The notes beneath the pieces were generated by a model, which was not told where the DNA came from, ran no database searches, and was given only the letters and a program-made list of their open reading frames with translations. A program made the translations under genes and the position numbers. Shown here piece by piece: positions 36,708 through 45,863 of a DNA stretch of 64,000 bases; position 1 is the first letter of the stretch, and each line of letters opens with the position of its first letter. The DNA comes from M0108 sp963841065 (lineage in GTDB: Bacteria > Pseudomonadota > Gammaproteobacteria > Chromatiales > Chromatiaceae), in contig CAWJBI010000058.1 of assembly GCA_963841065.1 (NCBI GenBank), forward strand, positions 62,001-126,000, in the 5' to 3' direction.

Positions 36708-37520
36708 TCATAGCTGGTTTTGCAGGATCAGGAACCAGGGACGCCGGGGCATGGCCCGCAGGTGGCCCTCGCCGTCGAGTTCCAGGGTGCTCTTGGACAC
36801 GGAGTTGCGGACGTTGCCACCGATGACCTCCAGGGTCTGGCCCTGCTTCCCGACCACCAGATCGCAATGGAGGTTGGCACCCTTGAGGGCTTCGGGACTG
36901 GTGTAGCCATCGACGGTGGCAAGGCGGGACAGGCCGCGGGTGGCGCAGATGAGGTCGCCAGGGTCCGGGCTGTAGTCCGTGACCCGCCAGGGGACGAAGA
37001 AGCGCCCCGGGTAGTCGGACTGATCGATGAGGTGCGCGAGATAGACCCAGTGGGCCGACGCCGGAGGGAACTGACTCTCCGGAACAGCCCCCCCCGCCAT
37101 GACCCAGCTCATGAAGGCGGCGGACCAGGGTTCCTGGCAATCCCTGCCGTCCAGCCTGGGTTTTCCCGCCGCGCGCCAGTAGGCGTTGATCCGACCGCTG
37201 TAGGGACCATCGTCGTCCTCCCAGGCTCCGACATGCGGGATACTCTCCTCGCTGCCCTTGAAGACCACGGTTTGGCGCCCGAAGAAGTCCCACTCCTGGT
37301 TCGCGCGGGAGATGAGGGCCTGCTTGATGCCTGGGTTAGGCGCCGGTGGGGGGCCTATGGGGCGTCCCGCCCAGGTCCTTGGAGCCTCCGCGGGTGGGGG
37401 GGCCGTCGCACAGCCGATGAGAGCGAGACAGAGTAGGAGGCCGGTGGCGAGCCTGGCTGTTGCCGCCAAGGGCGCGGGAGCAGGTCCCGGCATGGCCATG
37501 GCGGGGATGTGAGTGGGCAC
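36708..37520 (-). CDS. DUF2272-type lipoprotein (CHAP/amidase-like)
   Basis: An exported lipoprotein of 270 residues. The N-terminal hydrophobic segment ends in the lipobox LALIGC (Cys about residue 37), then a Pro-rich linker. The folded part contains WSAAFMSWVMAGGAVPESQFPPASAHWVYLAHLI and DYSPDPGDLICATRG, then NLHCDLVVGKQGQTLEVIGGNVRNSVSKSTLELD, matching the DUF2272 pattern: a Cys early, a His near the C-terminal third and an Asn/Asp, as in CHAP or NlpC-like cysteine hydrolases. It might cleave cell-wall or peptide substrates, but that is unproven. A GTG start at 37520 is supported by CAGGAGG seven bases upstream. Confidence 0.75.
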   Translation of the reverse strand: MPTHIPAMAMPGPAPAPLAATARLATGLLLCLALIGCATAPPPAEAPRTWAGRPIGPPPAPNPGIKQALISRANQEWDFFGRQTVVFKGSEESIPHVGAWEDDDGPYSGRINAYWRAAGKPRLDGRDCQEPWSAAFMSWVMAGGAVPESQFPPASAHWVYLAHLIDQSDYPGRFFVPWRVTDYSPDPGDLICATRGLSRLATVDGYTSPEALKGANLHCDLVVGKQGQTLEVIGGNVRNSVSKSTLELDGEGHLRAMPRRPWFLILQNQL

Positions 37521-37650
37521 GGAAACGCCTCCTGGGCAGGGCTAAAGGTAGGTCAGGCTTCAGGCCGACCGCAAGGCGCGTCGGGGTACGCGGCCGCCCG
37601 TCGGTCTAAGGCCCGACCCACAGGGACCAGGGAGGGTCCAGGAGCGGCGG

Positions 37651-39450
37651 TCATCGCGGCGGCCTGCGGGCCTCGCGGAACCAGGGACGGTACTCCTCCA
37701 TGCGCTTCCCTTGTTCCGCGGGGGCTTGGCGGCGGCAGGTGGCATAGTCCTGGGTCCCGGGGGAGGCCCCCCAGCGCCGCTCCACGCAGTCGTTGGGGTT
37801 GTACCCCACCTCCAGCCCGGGGCGGCGGGCATAGAGGTCGGCCAGGCTGAGACGCCAGGAGCTACCATCGCTGCGCGTATAACCGACGAAGCGCTCTTGG
37901 ATGCGCCGCGCATGGAGCCGCTCGATGCGCGCCGCGGCCGCGGCCGGACCCTCGCCGCGCAGGACATAGAGTTCCGGATAGCGACGGATACGGTCCGGCA
38001 GTCCTTCGAGGACCTTCAGAGCGATCAGCAGGCGCATGTCCCGGGAGGGGGTCGCGTAGTCCTCCCAGGGCCCCGTGGTCTCGAAGATGGCCGGGCCGCT
38101 GGGCATGGGGACCTGGGCCCCGGGGTGGGCGCGCATATAGGTCTCGCCGTTGTCCACTGAAGTGACCCGGGTCTCGATCTGTTCCATCAGTGCCGCCAGG
38201 GTAGCGTCATAGGCGGCCTCGGGGTCCAGCCCCCGGGGGTTGATGAGGTGCTCCATGCGGGCGTAGAAGTCCGCCGATGACAGGCTGGCCTGCTCCGCTG
38301 AATAGGGTGGAGTGCCATCGCGGCCATCCAGGTCGCCGTTGGCTAGCAGGCGCGGCCCGGGGCCGCGGGCGACCAGGGGGCGGTGGGCCTTGAAGCCGGG
38401 GCCAGCGCTGGGCGTCTCGGCAAAGAGGAAGGTCCCCTCCCAGAAGCGCTTGCGGCTGACCGAGTTGTCCGGCTGGGCGTCCACCGCGAGCAGGAGCCCG
38501 CTGTGTCCGGCGGTCTGGGGGACCCACTTGACCAGAATCAGGGTGTGACCGTAGGGGTCCGCATAGAGGGTGCCGGGCCAGAGGGCCGCGCGATCGAGGG
38601 GGACCGGATAGAAGTCCGTGGCCTCGTCCCGCAGGGCCGTGCGGCCGCTGCCGGAGTGGACCCTGTCCATGAGCCGCCGGCTGACGTCCCGGAAGGTCCC
38701 GGCCGGTGCCGGAGGGCCGGCAAAGGCGCGGTCGATGAGCGGGGCCTCGCAGCGGGGTGGGCTGTCGCGGCCGCCGCGGTTGCAGGCGCGGTAGGCGATG
38801 GGCAGGCCCAGCTTCCAGGCAAAGTAGGCGCGCAGAAAGTAGGACAGGTCCGCGCAATCCGGCTCGGCGGGCAGGCGCCGGTCCTCGTCCTGACCCAGAT
38901 AGCCATGGAGAAAGTTGCGCCCTGGATCGGCCAGCACCGGGGCCAGCGAGGGGAAACTCAGGGACTCGTTCGGCGGTGCATCAAACAGGCGCTCGATCCA
39001 GGCCGCGTAAAGGGCCTGAGACGCCAGGTCCCAGTCGCCGCTGCCCCGATCCCCGGCGCCACCACCGACCGTGACCTCGGCGCAGGCCAGCACCCGGCCA
39101 CCGCGCGTCGCCTCGATGCGGTAGGGTCCCGGCTGAGGTGCGGGGAGGGTCCCCTGGAGATGCCAGGGCGGTCCGCCGCCCCGGGAGGTCCGCAGACCGG
39201 TCCGACGTCCCCCCGGGTCTGTGATCTGGACTTGATCAAGGTCGCCGCCGGTGGCGACAGCCAGGACCGTCAGGGGCTCCCCGGGCTGGGGGGAGAGGGG
39301 GGCGGTCCAGACCCAGGCGTCGTCCGCCTGCCGGCAGGCGGACGCGGCCAGGGCGGTAGCCGGAGAGAGGAGACCCACCGCCAGCAGACTGGCGGCCATC
39401 AGAGCAGGAAAAAGGCCAGAAACCATCATAAGCAGGCTCTCGAAACGCAC
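37651..39450 (-). CDS. Large secreted protein with cysteine-peptidase-like features, unknown function
   Basis: A 599-residue exported protein with a signal peptide (MVSGLFPALMAASLLAVGLLSPATALA); the GTG at 39450 and an ATG at 39429 are alternative starts. After an Ig-like N-terminal part (QPGEPLTVLAVATGGDLDQVQITDPGG), the core has EPDCADLSYFLRAYFAWKLGLPIAYRACNRGG and later DPYGHTLILVKWVPQ. This Cys...His arrangement resembles NlpC/P60 or transglutaminase-like cysteine hydrolases. The C-terminal 200 residues are mostly helical with no recognised domain. It lies about 130 bases upstream of the DUF2272 lipoprotein on the same strand; both look like envelope hydrolases and may be functionally linked. 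The family is not identified. Confidence 0.65.
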   Translation of the reverse strand: MRFESLLMMVSGLFPALMAASLLAVGLLSPATALAASACRQADDAWVWTAPLSPQPGEPLTVLAVATGGDLDQVQITDPGGRRTGLRTSRGGGPPWHLQGTLPAPQPGPYRIEATRGGRVLACAEVTVGGGAGDRGSGDWDLASQALYAAWIERLFDAPPNESLSFPSLAPVLADPGRNFLHGYLGQDEDRRLPAEPDCADLSYFLRAYFAWKLGLPIAYRACNRGGRDSPPRCEAPLIDRAFAGPPAPAGTFRDVSRRLMDRVHSGSGRTALRDEATDFYPVPLDRAALWPGTLYADPYGHTLILVKWVPQTAGHSGLLLAVDAQPDNSVSRKRFWEGTFLFAETPSAGPGFKAHRPLVARGPGPRLLANGDLDGRDGTPPYSAEQASLSSADFYARMEHLINPRGLDPEAAYDATLAALMEQIETRVTSVDNGETYMRAHPGAQVPMPSGPAIFETTGPWEDYATPSRDMRLLIALKVLEGLPDRIRRYPELYVLRGEGPAAAAARIERLHARRIQERFVGYTRSDGSSWRLSLADLYARRPGLEVGYNPNDCVERRWGASPGTQDYATCRRQAPAEQGKRMEEYRPWFREARRPPR

Positions 39451-39516
39451 CCGAGGTGGCGGAGGAGTTTATACCGAACACCCAGGAGGTTGTCGGTTTT
39501 CAGGGTCGGGTCACCA

Positions 39517-40695
39517 TCAGGCATCCTTGAGTTCCTGGTCCACGATGGCCGCCACCACCAGGTCGCCCCAGACGTTGATGGCGGTGATGGGATAGTCGAA
39601 GAAGCGATCCACCACCAGGTACAGGGCCAGGTAGGTCGGGGGCAGACCGAGCAGGTCGAGCATGAAGGCCATCATGGCGATACCGCCCCCGGGAATGCCG
39701 GCGGTACCGGCGGAGGAGGCCATGGTCAGCAAGACAATGAAGACCGTCTGCCAGGGACTCAAATCGACGCCCGCCAATTGCGACATAAAAATCAGCAGGA
39801 TGGCTTGATAGAGGGCCGAGCCGTGCATGTTCAGCGTGGCCCCCAGGGGCAGGGTCAGGCTGGTGACCCGCTCGCTGACCCCGAAGGCCTCCAGGGCACG
39901 CTTGGAGACCGGGTAGGTGGCGTTGCTGGAGGCGGTGGACAGGGCGGTGAGCAGGGGCTCGCGGCAGGCCGCCACCAGCGACCAGGGGGAGCAACCGGTG
40001 CGGACGCGGTAAAGGGTGGGCATGACCAGGGCGCCGTGCAGGACGGCGGCCAGGACCACGGCCCAGACGAAGGCCCGGAGCTGAAAGGCCCCGGCCCAGT
40101 CCATGGTGGCGAGGCTGGCATATACCAGCCCGAAAATGCCGAGGGGCGCGAGGGCCAGAACCCCGTTCAGGGTCTGCATCAGCAGGGCGTCCAGGGCCTG
40201 GGCACCGCCGACCAGGGTGGCCCTCTGGTGCTTGGCGAGGCGGCGGGAGGCGGCGGCGGCCAGCACGGCGACGAAGACGATGTGCAGGACGTTGCCCGCG
40301 GCCAGGGAGGCGAAGAGGTTGCTGGGGATGAAGTTGTCGATCAGCCGATCCAGGCTGAAGCTGGCCGCGGCCGGGGTAGCCGGCGCCAGGTTCAGCAGGC
40401 CAGCGGGGACGTCCCGGGCAAGGACCAGGCCGAGCAGGATCCCGATGAGGGCGGCCACGGCGGAGGTGGCGAGGTAGTAAAGGAAGGTGCGGCCGCCAAT
40501 GCGCCGGAGATTGTCCCCGCTGGCCAGGGAGGCGTAGATGGAGACCAGAATCAGGGGCAGGATGAGGAGCTTGAGGACGGAGATGAAGATCTGCCCGAGC
40601 CAGGCGACATAGGCGCCCCCGGCCGGGAAGACGAGGGCCAGGGCGATGCCCAGCAGAAGCCCACCGGGGATGGAGTAGAGGTAGCGCAGGGGCAT
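39517..40695 (-). CDS. Dicarboxylate/amino-acid:cation symporter (DAACS family)
   Basis: Inner-membrane secondary transporter of the GltP/DctA (PF00375) family, 392 residues, taking up dicarboxylates or acidic amino acids with H+ or Na+. It shows the family's start (YLYSIPGGLLLGIALALVFP, IFISVLKLLILPLILVSIYASLASGDNLRRIGGRTFLYYLATSAVAALIG), the Ser-rich hairpin as ALSTASSNATYPVSKRALEAFG (usual form SSxAT), LPLGATLNMHGSALYQAILLIFMSQLAG and SSAGTAGIPGGGIAMMAFML, and a C-terminal DRFFDYPITAINVWGDLVVAAIVDQ. The exact substrate cannot be told. Several key residues match glutamate/aspartate carriers. Intact. Confidence 0.92.
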   Translation of the reverse strand: MPLRYLYSIPGGLLLGIALALVFPAGGAYVAWLGQIFISVLKLLILPLILVSIYASLASGDNLRRIGGRTFLYYLATSAVAALIGILLGLVLARDVPAGLLNLAPATPAAASFSLDRLIDNFIPSNLFASLAAGNVLHIVFVAVLAAAASRRLAKHQRATLVGGAQALDALLMQTLNGVLALAPLGIFGLVYASLATMDWAGAFQLRAFVWAVVLAAVLHGALVMPTLYRVRTGCSPWSLVAACREPLLTALSTASSNATYPVSKRALEAFGVSERVTSLTLPLGATLNMHGSALYQAILLIFMSQLAGVDLSPWQTVFIVLLTMASSAGTAGIPGGGIAMMAFMLDLLGLPPTYLALYLVVDRFFDYPITAINVWGDLVVAAIVDQELKDA

Positions 40696-40790
40696 GGCAG
40701 GTCCTGGGTGCGGGAGATATCAAGCCGGGCCGCGGCCCGAACGGGGCGGTCGCGGCTCGTCCGCGGGGCCAGCGTGGGGCTGAACCCGAG

Positions 40791-42227
40791 CTACCAGCCG
40801 AGGCGCCGCCGGTTGCGCTCCACCTCGTCCTGGTCGCTGTAATAGGTCTTGTGACCGTCCCGGTCGATGTAGCGCTCGTGGCCCTTGCCGGCGATCAGGG
40901 CCACCCAGGGCTCATCCGCCGGTCGGCTGGCCAGCAGGTCGAAGAGGCGGGCGATGGCCGCCGGGCGATCCACCACCACCTCCGGGACCGGGCCCGGTAT
41001 GCCGGTCAGGATGTCCGCGATGATGCGCTCGGGGTCCTCGGTGCGGGGATTGTCCGAGGTCACGATGAGGTGATCGGAGTGGCGCGCCACCGCGGCACCC
41101 ATGAGGGGACGCTTGCCGTGATCGCGATCCCCACCGCAGCCGAACAGGGTCGCGACCCTGGCGCCAGGGAAGGCGGCGCGGATGGCGGCGAGGATGGTAT
41201 CCAGGGCGTCCGACGTATGGGCGAAGTCAATAACCAGGGTCCGGTTGCCGATGGACTGACACTCGAAGCGCCCATCCACCGGGTGCAAATCCCTCCAGTA
41301 GGGGCGCGCTCCCGGGCCCAGGACGCCGTCCGCCAGGGCCGCGGCCAGGGCATAGTTGGCCCGGTTGTGCTCCAGGGCCAGGAAGGGCTTGGCGGCGATG
41401 GCCTCCGGACCCAGGGCGGCGGGGGCCAGGACCTCGATCGGGACCCGCGGCTCGCCGCGCCCGCGCAGGCGTTTGGCCACCTCGGGGCTGGAGCAGAAGA
41501 GGCGTCCCCCCGCCTGGATAAGGTCGAGGATGCGGGCCTTGGCGGCAAAGTACGACGCCTCGTCGCCATGATAGTCCAGATGGTCCTGGGAGAAGTTGGT
41601 CCAGCCGGCGTTGCGCAAGGGGATGCCATGGACGCGCCCCTGATCCAGGGCATGGCTGCTGATCTCCATGGCCACCACATCGCACCCGCCCCGTTCGGCG
41701 TGCAGCAAGCGGCGCAGCTCGATCAGGGGCGGGGAGGTGAAGCCGGTCTCCGCGAGGCGTTGACCGTTGCGGGAGACGCCCAGGGTGCCGATGGTCAGGA
41801 CCCGCTGCCCCTGGGCCGCGAGCATGGACTCCAGGTACTTGACGGTGGTGGTCTTGCCGTTGGTCCCGGTGACGCCCAGGAAGCGCGGGGTACCCGGCTC
41901 CAGCGGGTAAACGAGGTCGCAGAAGCGCCGCACCGTCTCGGCCCAGTCCCCGGGCTGGGTGACGTAGATCCCCTTGCCTGGCATGGCATCGAAGCAGTCG
42001 AGCATCTGGTTGGTCACCAGGACCGCGCAGGGGCTGGCCGCCAGGTAGCGCCGATAGAGGTCCTCGTCGCTCTTGCCGTCCGCGAAGCGCTGGAAGAAGA
42101 GGATGGAGCCCGAGTCACAGGCGTCCGCGCGCCACTGGATATTGGTCAGGGTCGCGGGGATCGCCGACGCTCGCCGCCAGGCGAAGTCGAGCGTCTCGAG
42201 CAGGTGGGACAGGGGATCAGTGGGCAT
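40791..42227 (-). CDS. murE: Mur ligase, MurE-type UDP-MurNAc-tripeptide synthetase
   Basis: Cytoplasmic ATP-dependent ligase that adds the third residue, probably meso-diaminopimelate, to UDP-MurNAc-L-Ala-D-Glu. About 478 residues. The ATP loop GTNGKTTT is at 121-128; MEISSHALDQGRVHG, NFSQDHLDYHG (carbamylated-Lys region downstream), HNRANYALAAALA, FDFAHT-type stretch, GCGGDRDHGKRPLMG and the DAP-recognition motif DNPRTEDP, then GKGHE. It lies outside any cell-wall cluster, between a symporter and a GH3 enzyme, so it could be a second MurE paralogue beside a dcw copy elsewhere. The ATG at 42227 is preferred over 42302 because the extra N-terminal part is not conserved. Confidence 0.88.
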   Translation of the reverse strand: MPTDPLSHLLETLDFAWRRASAIPATLTNIQWRADACDSGSILFFQRFADGKSDEDLYRRYLAASPCAVLVTNQMLDCFDAMPGKGIYVTQPGDWAETVRRFCDLVYPLEPGTPRFLGVTGTNGKTTTVKYLESMLAAQGQRVLTIGTLGVSRNGQRLAETGFTSPPLIELRRLLHAERGGCDVVAMEISSHALDQGRVHGIPLRNAGWTNFSQDHLDYHGDEASYFAAKARILDLIQAGGRLFCSSPEVAKRLRGRGEPRVPIEVLAPAALGPEAIAAKPFLALEHNRANYALAAALADGVLGPGARPYWRDLHPVDGRFECQSIGNRTLVIDFAHTSDALDTILAAIRAAFPGARVATLFGCGGDRDHGKRPLMGAAVARHSDHLIVTSDNPRTEDPERIIADILTGIPGPVPEVVVDRPAAIARLFDLLASRPADEPWVALIAGKGHERYIDRDGHKTYYSDQDEVERNRRRLGW

Positions 42228-42530
42228 GGCGGTCCGGTGCGATTCGCGGGGGGAAATACTATACGCCAGCCACGCCTGGGCATGCTGTACCAGCAGGCGC
42301 AAAAAAACCCGCTTCGATGCCGTGGCCGGGGCGCGGTATAGCCGCCACGAGCGCGGGCAAAGCCGCGGCGGTCACCGACTTATCACTCCTTAGCGGCGCG
42401 ATAGAGGGTGCCCTGGAAGCGGCGGTACCGAGATTGAGCACCTGGGAAACAGCTCCGGCATACGCCATAATTTGAGTGGCCTGCGCTGGGCTGATCTCTG
42501 AAACTTAACGCCTCCGCGGGGGAAAAGATC

Positions 42531-44417
42531 ATGACCGGGATCGACAAGCATCCCACCTGGCTAGCGCTGGCCCGGGGTTGCGGCTCCCTGACGGCCCAGG
42601 CCACAGAGCTCCCCTACCGCAATCCGGGCTTGCCCGTCGAGCAACGGGTCGCCGACTTGCTCGGACGCATGACCCTGGACGAAAAGCTGGGCCAGCTGGT
42701 CATGGGGGGGCGCGACTGGGTGACCCCGGCCCAGGTCGGCGCGCTCCACTTGGGCACCATGCTGTCTGGCGGCGACAGCCCGCCCCCCGACCCCAACAAC
42801 CTGGACGGCTGGTCAGCCATGATTCAGGGCTACCAGGCGGCGGCCCTGGGCACCCGCCTCGGCATCCCCCTCCTCTATGGCCTCGACGCGGTCCATGGCT
42901 TTGGCGCCCTGCCCGGGGCCACCGTCTTCCCCCACCAGGTGGCACTGGCCGCGGCGGGAGACGAGGACCTGGTGCGCCGCATCGGCGCGGCCACGGCCCG
43001 CGAACTCGCCGCCGTCGGCCTCTACTGGAACTTCGCGCCCCTGGTGGCGGTGGTCAACGATATCCGCTGGGGACGCGCCTATGAATCCCTGGGTGAGAAT
43101 ACCGATCTGGTCACCCGCCTCGCCCTGGCCTATACCACCGGCTACCAGGTTGGCCTGGCGGACCTGGGGGCGGGACTACCCCGCCCGCTGCTGACCGCCA
43201 AGCATTTTCTGGGTGACGGCGGGGTCGCGGATGGGAGTTCCCATTTCCAACTCAAGGGTGTCTGGTCGCGCCTGGATCGGGGGGACACGCGCGGCGAGGA
43301 GACGGCCCTTCTGGCGCGTTTTCTGCCCCCTTTCCAGGCTCAGATCGAGGCCGGGGTAGGAGCCGTCATGGTCTCCTACAGCCGTTGGAACGGGACCCTG
43401 ATGCATGGCCATGGCGACTTGCTCCAGGGGCTCCTGCGCCAGCAACTCGGCTTCCGGGGCCTGGTGGTCTCCGACTGGGAGGCCCTAGGACATCTCCCGG
43501 CCCAAGGTTTCGACCAGCAAGTGGCCATGGCCGTCAACGCCGGCGTGGACGTCCTCATGGAGCCCGCCAGAAGCGCGGAGGTCATCGGCATACTGCGCAC
43601 GCTCGCCGCCAGCAACCAGATCTCCGCTCACCGGATCAATGAGGCTGTCGCCCATGTCCTGCGGGTGAAATTCGCCATGGGCCTCTTCGAACACCCCGGG
43701 CCGGTGGCGGCCGCGGGCGAACTGATCGGCAGCCCCCAACACCGCGCCCTGGCCCGGGAGGCGGTCCGCAAGTCTCAGGTCCTGCTCAAGAACCAGGACG
43801 CACTACCGCTGCGACGCGGCCAGCACATTCGGGTGGCCGGGGCCCACGCCGACGATCTGGGATTACAGAGTGGGGGCTGGACCCTGACCTGGAGTGGTTT
43901 TCAGGGCGACAACACCCGCCTGCCCGGGGGGACCAGCCTCCTCGCCGGTCTGCGTCAGGTTGGCGGCGCCACCACCCGGATCGACTATTCAGCGAGCGGG
44001 GACTTTACCGGTCCCCCGGCCGACGTGGCCCTCGTCCTGGTCGGCGAGCCGCCCTATGCCGAGTGGTTGGGCGACCGCGATGCCCAGGGCCTGCGCCTGT
44101 CGCCCCAGGATCAGGCCCTGATCGCCAGGATGCGCCCCCTGGCGCGCAAGCTGGTCCTGGTGCTGGTCTCTGGACGGCCGCTCATCCTCGATCAGGCCCT
44201 CGCGGCCAGCGACGCCCTGGTCGCCGCCTGGCTGCCGGGTAGCGAGGGCGCCGGCGTCGCCGATACCCTGTTCGGCGATGCCCCCTTCACCGGCAAGTTG
44301 CCCTATGCCTGGCCGCGCGACGCCAACAGCCTCTTGCCGGCCAGCGCCTCGCCAGCGGAACGCCAACCGAGCCTTCTGTATGAATTTGGCTACGGTCTGA
44401 GTTCAACAAAATCGTGA
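42531..44417 (+). CDS. Glycoside hydrolase family 3, beta-glucosidase-like
   Basis: A 628-residue GH3 enzyme that removes glucose (or related sugars) from the non-reducing ends of beta-glucosides. N-terminal TIM barrel: RVADLLGRMTLDEKLGQLVMGG, PLLYGLDAVHGFGALPGATVFPHQ, AKHFLGDGG and the nucleophile region LVVSDWEALG (Asp). The second domain includes REAVRKSQVLLKNQDALPLRRGQHIRVAG and PGSEGAGVADTLFGDAPFTGKLPYAWPR. The KHFPGHG motif of NagZ is absent, so this is not the cell-wall-recycling type. The N-terminus (MTGIDKHPTWLALARG) resembles a degraded signal peptide, and a small indel upstream might hide the original. It is divergent from murE. Confidence 0.9.
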   Translation: MTGIDKHPTWLALARGCGSLTAQATELPYRNPGLPVEQRVADLLGRMTLDEKLGQLVMGGRDWVTPAQVGALHLGTMLSGGDSPPPDPNNLDGWSAMIQGYQAAALGTRLGIPLLYGLDAVHGFGALPGATVFPHQVALAAAGDEDLVRRIGAATARELAAVGLYWNFAPLVAVVNDIRWGRAYESLGENTDLVTRLALAYTTGYQVGLADLGAGLPRPLLTAKHFLGDGGVADGSSHFQLKGVWSRLDRGDTRGEETALLARFLPPFQAQIEAGVGAVMVSYSRWNGTLMHGHGDLLQGLLRQQLGFRGLVVSDWEALGHLPAQGFDQQVAMAVNAGVDVLMEPARSAEVIGILRTLAASNQISAHRINEAVAHVLRVKFAMGLFEHPGPVAAAGELIGSPQHRALAREAVRKSQVLLKNQDALPLRRGQHIRVAGAHADDLGLQSGGWTLTWSGFQGDNTRLPGGTSLLAGLRQVGGATTRIDYSASGDFTGPPADVALVLVGEPPYAEWLGDRDAQGLRLSPQDQALIARMRPLARKLVLVLVSGRPLILDQALAASDALVAAWLPGSEGAGVADTLFGDAPFTGKLPYAWPRDANSLLPASASPAERQPSLLYEFGYGLSSTKS

Positions 44418-44567
44418 AGTGACTTTAGAGGTCAGACTGGAACCTGGACCTAGATACCGGACCCTGCCGGTGCCGAACACCCCGGCTTTGTCGCCGCGGG
44501 ACGAATAGGCATTGGACTGGTTCCTTCGTCCGGTACCCCCGGCAAACCCGATAACTGGCGGAAGCAC

Positions 44568-45107
44568 ATGGCCCTGACTGACAAACAAAGTGGTGTTCTG
44601 AAAAGGATGTTGATCGGCTTGTTGATAGCCTTGGCCATCGTCGTCGGCTGTGGGGCATGGAATCCCCTGGGCTTTCCCGCCGGGATGACCCTCGTTGACC
44701 GCCTGGCGGTCGCGGTTAAATGCACCCTGGTACCAGGTATGTTCCTCATTATCGGGGTCGCGCGCATGGCGCGGCAGCGCTTCTTTTCCCCAGAGGATAT
44801 CGATGGCGGAGTCACCTCCACGGATACGCCCCGGGCGCAATTGCTACAAACCCTGTTGCAGAACACCCTGGAGCAGTCCGTGATCGCCCTGCTGGTTTAT
44901 CTGGGGTGGGCCTTGACGATGCCCGCAACCTGGCTATCGGTGGTGCCGGTGGCGGCCTTGGCCTTTGCCATCGGGCGCATCCTGTTTTTCCTGGGCTACG
45001 AACAGGGCGCGGCGTCCCGGGCCCTGGGGTTTGCCATGACCTTCTATCCCTCTGTCATCATGATGGTAGCGCTGGGGGGCGTGCTGTTCTGGGATCTGAT
45101 CTTCTGA
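44568..45107 (+). CDS. MAPEG-family membrane protein
   Basis: A 179-residue protein with four membrane helices, matching MAPEG (membrane-associated eicosanoid/glutathione) proteins: LLQTLLQNTLEQSVIALLVYLGWALTMPATWL and FAIGRILFFLGYEQGAASRALGFAMTFYPSVIMM carry the typical Asn-Glu and Gly-Arg-Tyr features. Eukaryotic members use glutathione; bacterial ones are poorly known and may act as glutathione transferases or peroxidases. The ATG at 44568 is in a good context. It stands alone between the GH3 gene and a decayed region. Confidence 0.8.
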   Translation: MALTDKQSGVLKRMLIGLLIALAIVVGCGAWNPLGFPAGMTLVDRLAVAVKCTLVPGMFLIIGVARMARQRFFSPEDIDGGVTSTDTPRAQLLQTLLQNTLEQSVIALLVYLGWALTMPATWLSVVPVAALAFAIGRILFFLGYEQGAASRALGFAMTFYPSVIMMVALGGVLFWDLIF

Positions 45108-45160
45108 AACGAAGGGTAGTGGTCCAGACGTGGATACGAGCTCGGAAAACAATCGTTAAG

Positions 45161-45490
45161 ACAGCCCCCTGCAAGCTGTGCTATCCAAATCTGGCGCACT
45201 GCCCGCTCGGCACCCACGCCTTCATCATCATGTAGAACGGCTGGAGCGAAGATGCCAGCGCCATCACCAAAGACGCCCCGGCCCACCGCTGGACGGCGGT
45301 CAGCATTCCCAGCCACAACAACGAGCACGGACATTCCTTAAGCGCCACCCATCGGCTCGATCGGATCTACATATCGCTGCGGTTCGCCAAGGCTCTTTAC
45401 GAGGTCCTGACCCCAGGCACCAGGCTCCTGATCACCGATTCGCCGGTTTTGGTCAAACAAACGACTGGGGTGGCGTTGGAAATCATGTAA
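45161..45490 (+). pseudogene. Remnant of an L,D-transpeptidase gene
   Basis: A single frame shows CPLGTHAFIIM, then a TAG stop (45233-45235), then NGWSEDASAITKDAPAHRWTAVSIPS, RLDRIYISLRFAKALYEVLTPGTRLLITDSPVLVKQTTGVALEIM and TAA at 45488-45490. This order (PLGTH..., W.AVS, ALDRI..., LLTPGS.LIISD, TG..F.VL) is that of the C-terminal half of a family of L,D-transpeptidase-like proteins. The active-site Cys region is not recognisable and no start is present, so it is a fragment of a dead gene. Identification is from pattern memory and should be tested by profile search. Confidence 0.45.
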
Positions 45491-45589
45491 CGCCGACCGC
45501 CCCAACCATTGATCGATCTCGCCGCCCGCTCTGAGCGAACGGTGTCGATCAGATTCCTGATTTACGCCGGTTCCGCTCGGCCCTAAACT

Positions 45590-45610
45590 ATTGTTGAAAT
45601 CCTCAACAAT
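45590..45610 (+). promoter_or_regulatory. Palindromic operator upstream of vapB
   Basis: ATTGTTGA-AATCC-TCAACAAT, a perfect 8-bp inverted repeat with five-base spacing, 20 bases before the antitoxin ATG. Antitoxins of this class usually bind such palindromes to repress their own operon. Confidence 0.6.
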
Positions 45611-45629
45611 CCAACTTAGGACAGCGTGC

Positions 45630-45863
45630 ATGGCCACCGTCAATTTCAGCGTTCCGGAAGCGATCAAGCGGGCCTTCAACGAGACCTTCCAGGATCGGAA
45701 CAAGAGTGCCATCATCGCGGAGCTGATGCGCGAGGCCATCGAACGCGCCCAGCGTCGCCAACGGCATGTCGAGGCGATTGATCGGATTCTGGAACGCCGT
45801 CAGCACGCTCCTTGCTTGACCGAGGATGAATTCCGCTCCCTCCGCGATGACGGTCGCTCCTGA
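45630..45863 (+). CDS. VapB-type ribbon-helix-helix antitoxin
   Basis: A 77-residue antitoxin. The N-terminal MATVNFSVPEAIKRAFNETFQDRNKSAIIAELMREAIERAQ is a ribbon-helix-helix DNA-binding domain; the C-terminal part (HVEAIDRILERRQHAPCLTEDEFRSLRDD) would wrap the toxin. The ATG at 45630 has AGGACAG upstream, and the stop overlaps the toxin start (TGATG), the usual coupling for VapBC operons. A perfect palindrome 20 bases upstream is a likely autoregulatory site. The toxin is intact, so the module is probably functional. Confidence 0.85.
   Translation: MATVNFSVPEAIKRAFNETFQDRNKSAIIAELMREAIERAQRRQRHVEAIDRILERRQHAPCLTEDEFRSLRDDGRS

Noticed and set aside
38383..40842. 819-residue ORF on the plus strand
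   Set aside because: It is antisense to the secreted protein and the symporter, is made almost entirely of Gly, Gln, Glu, His and Arg, and has no domain pattern. Long shadow frames are expected at this GC.
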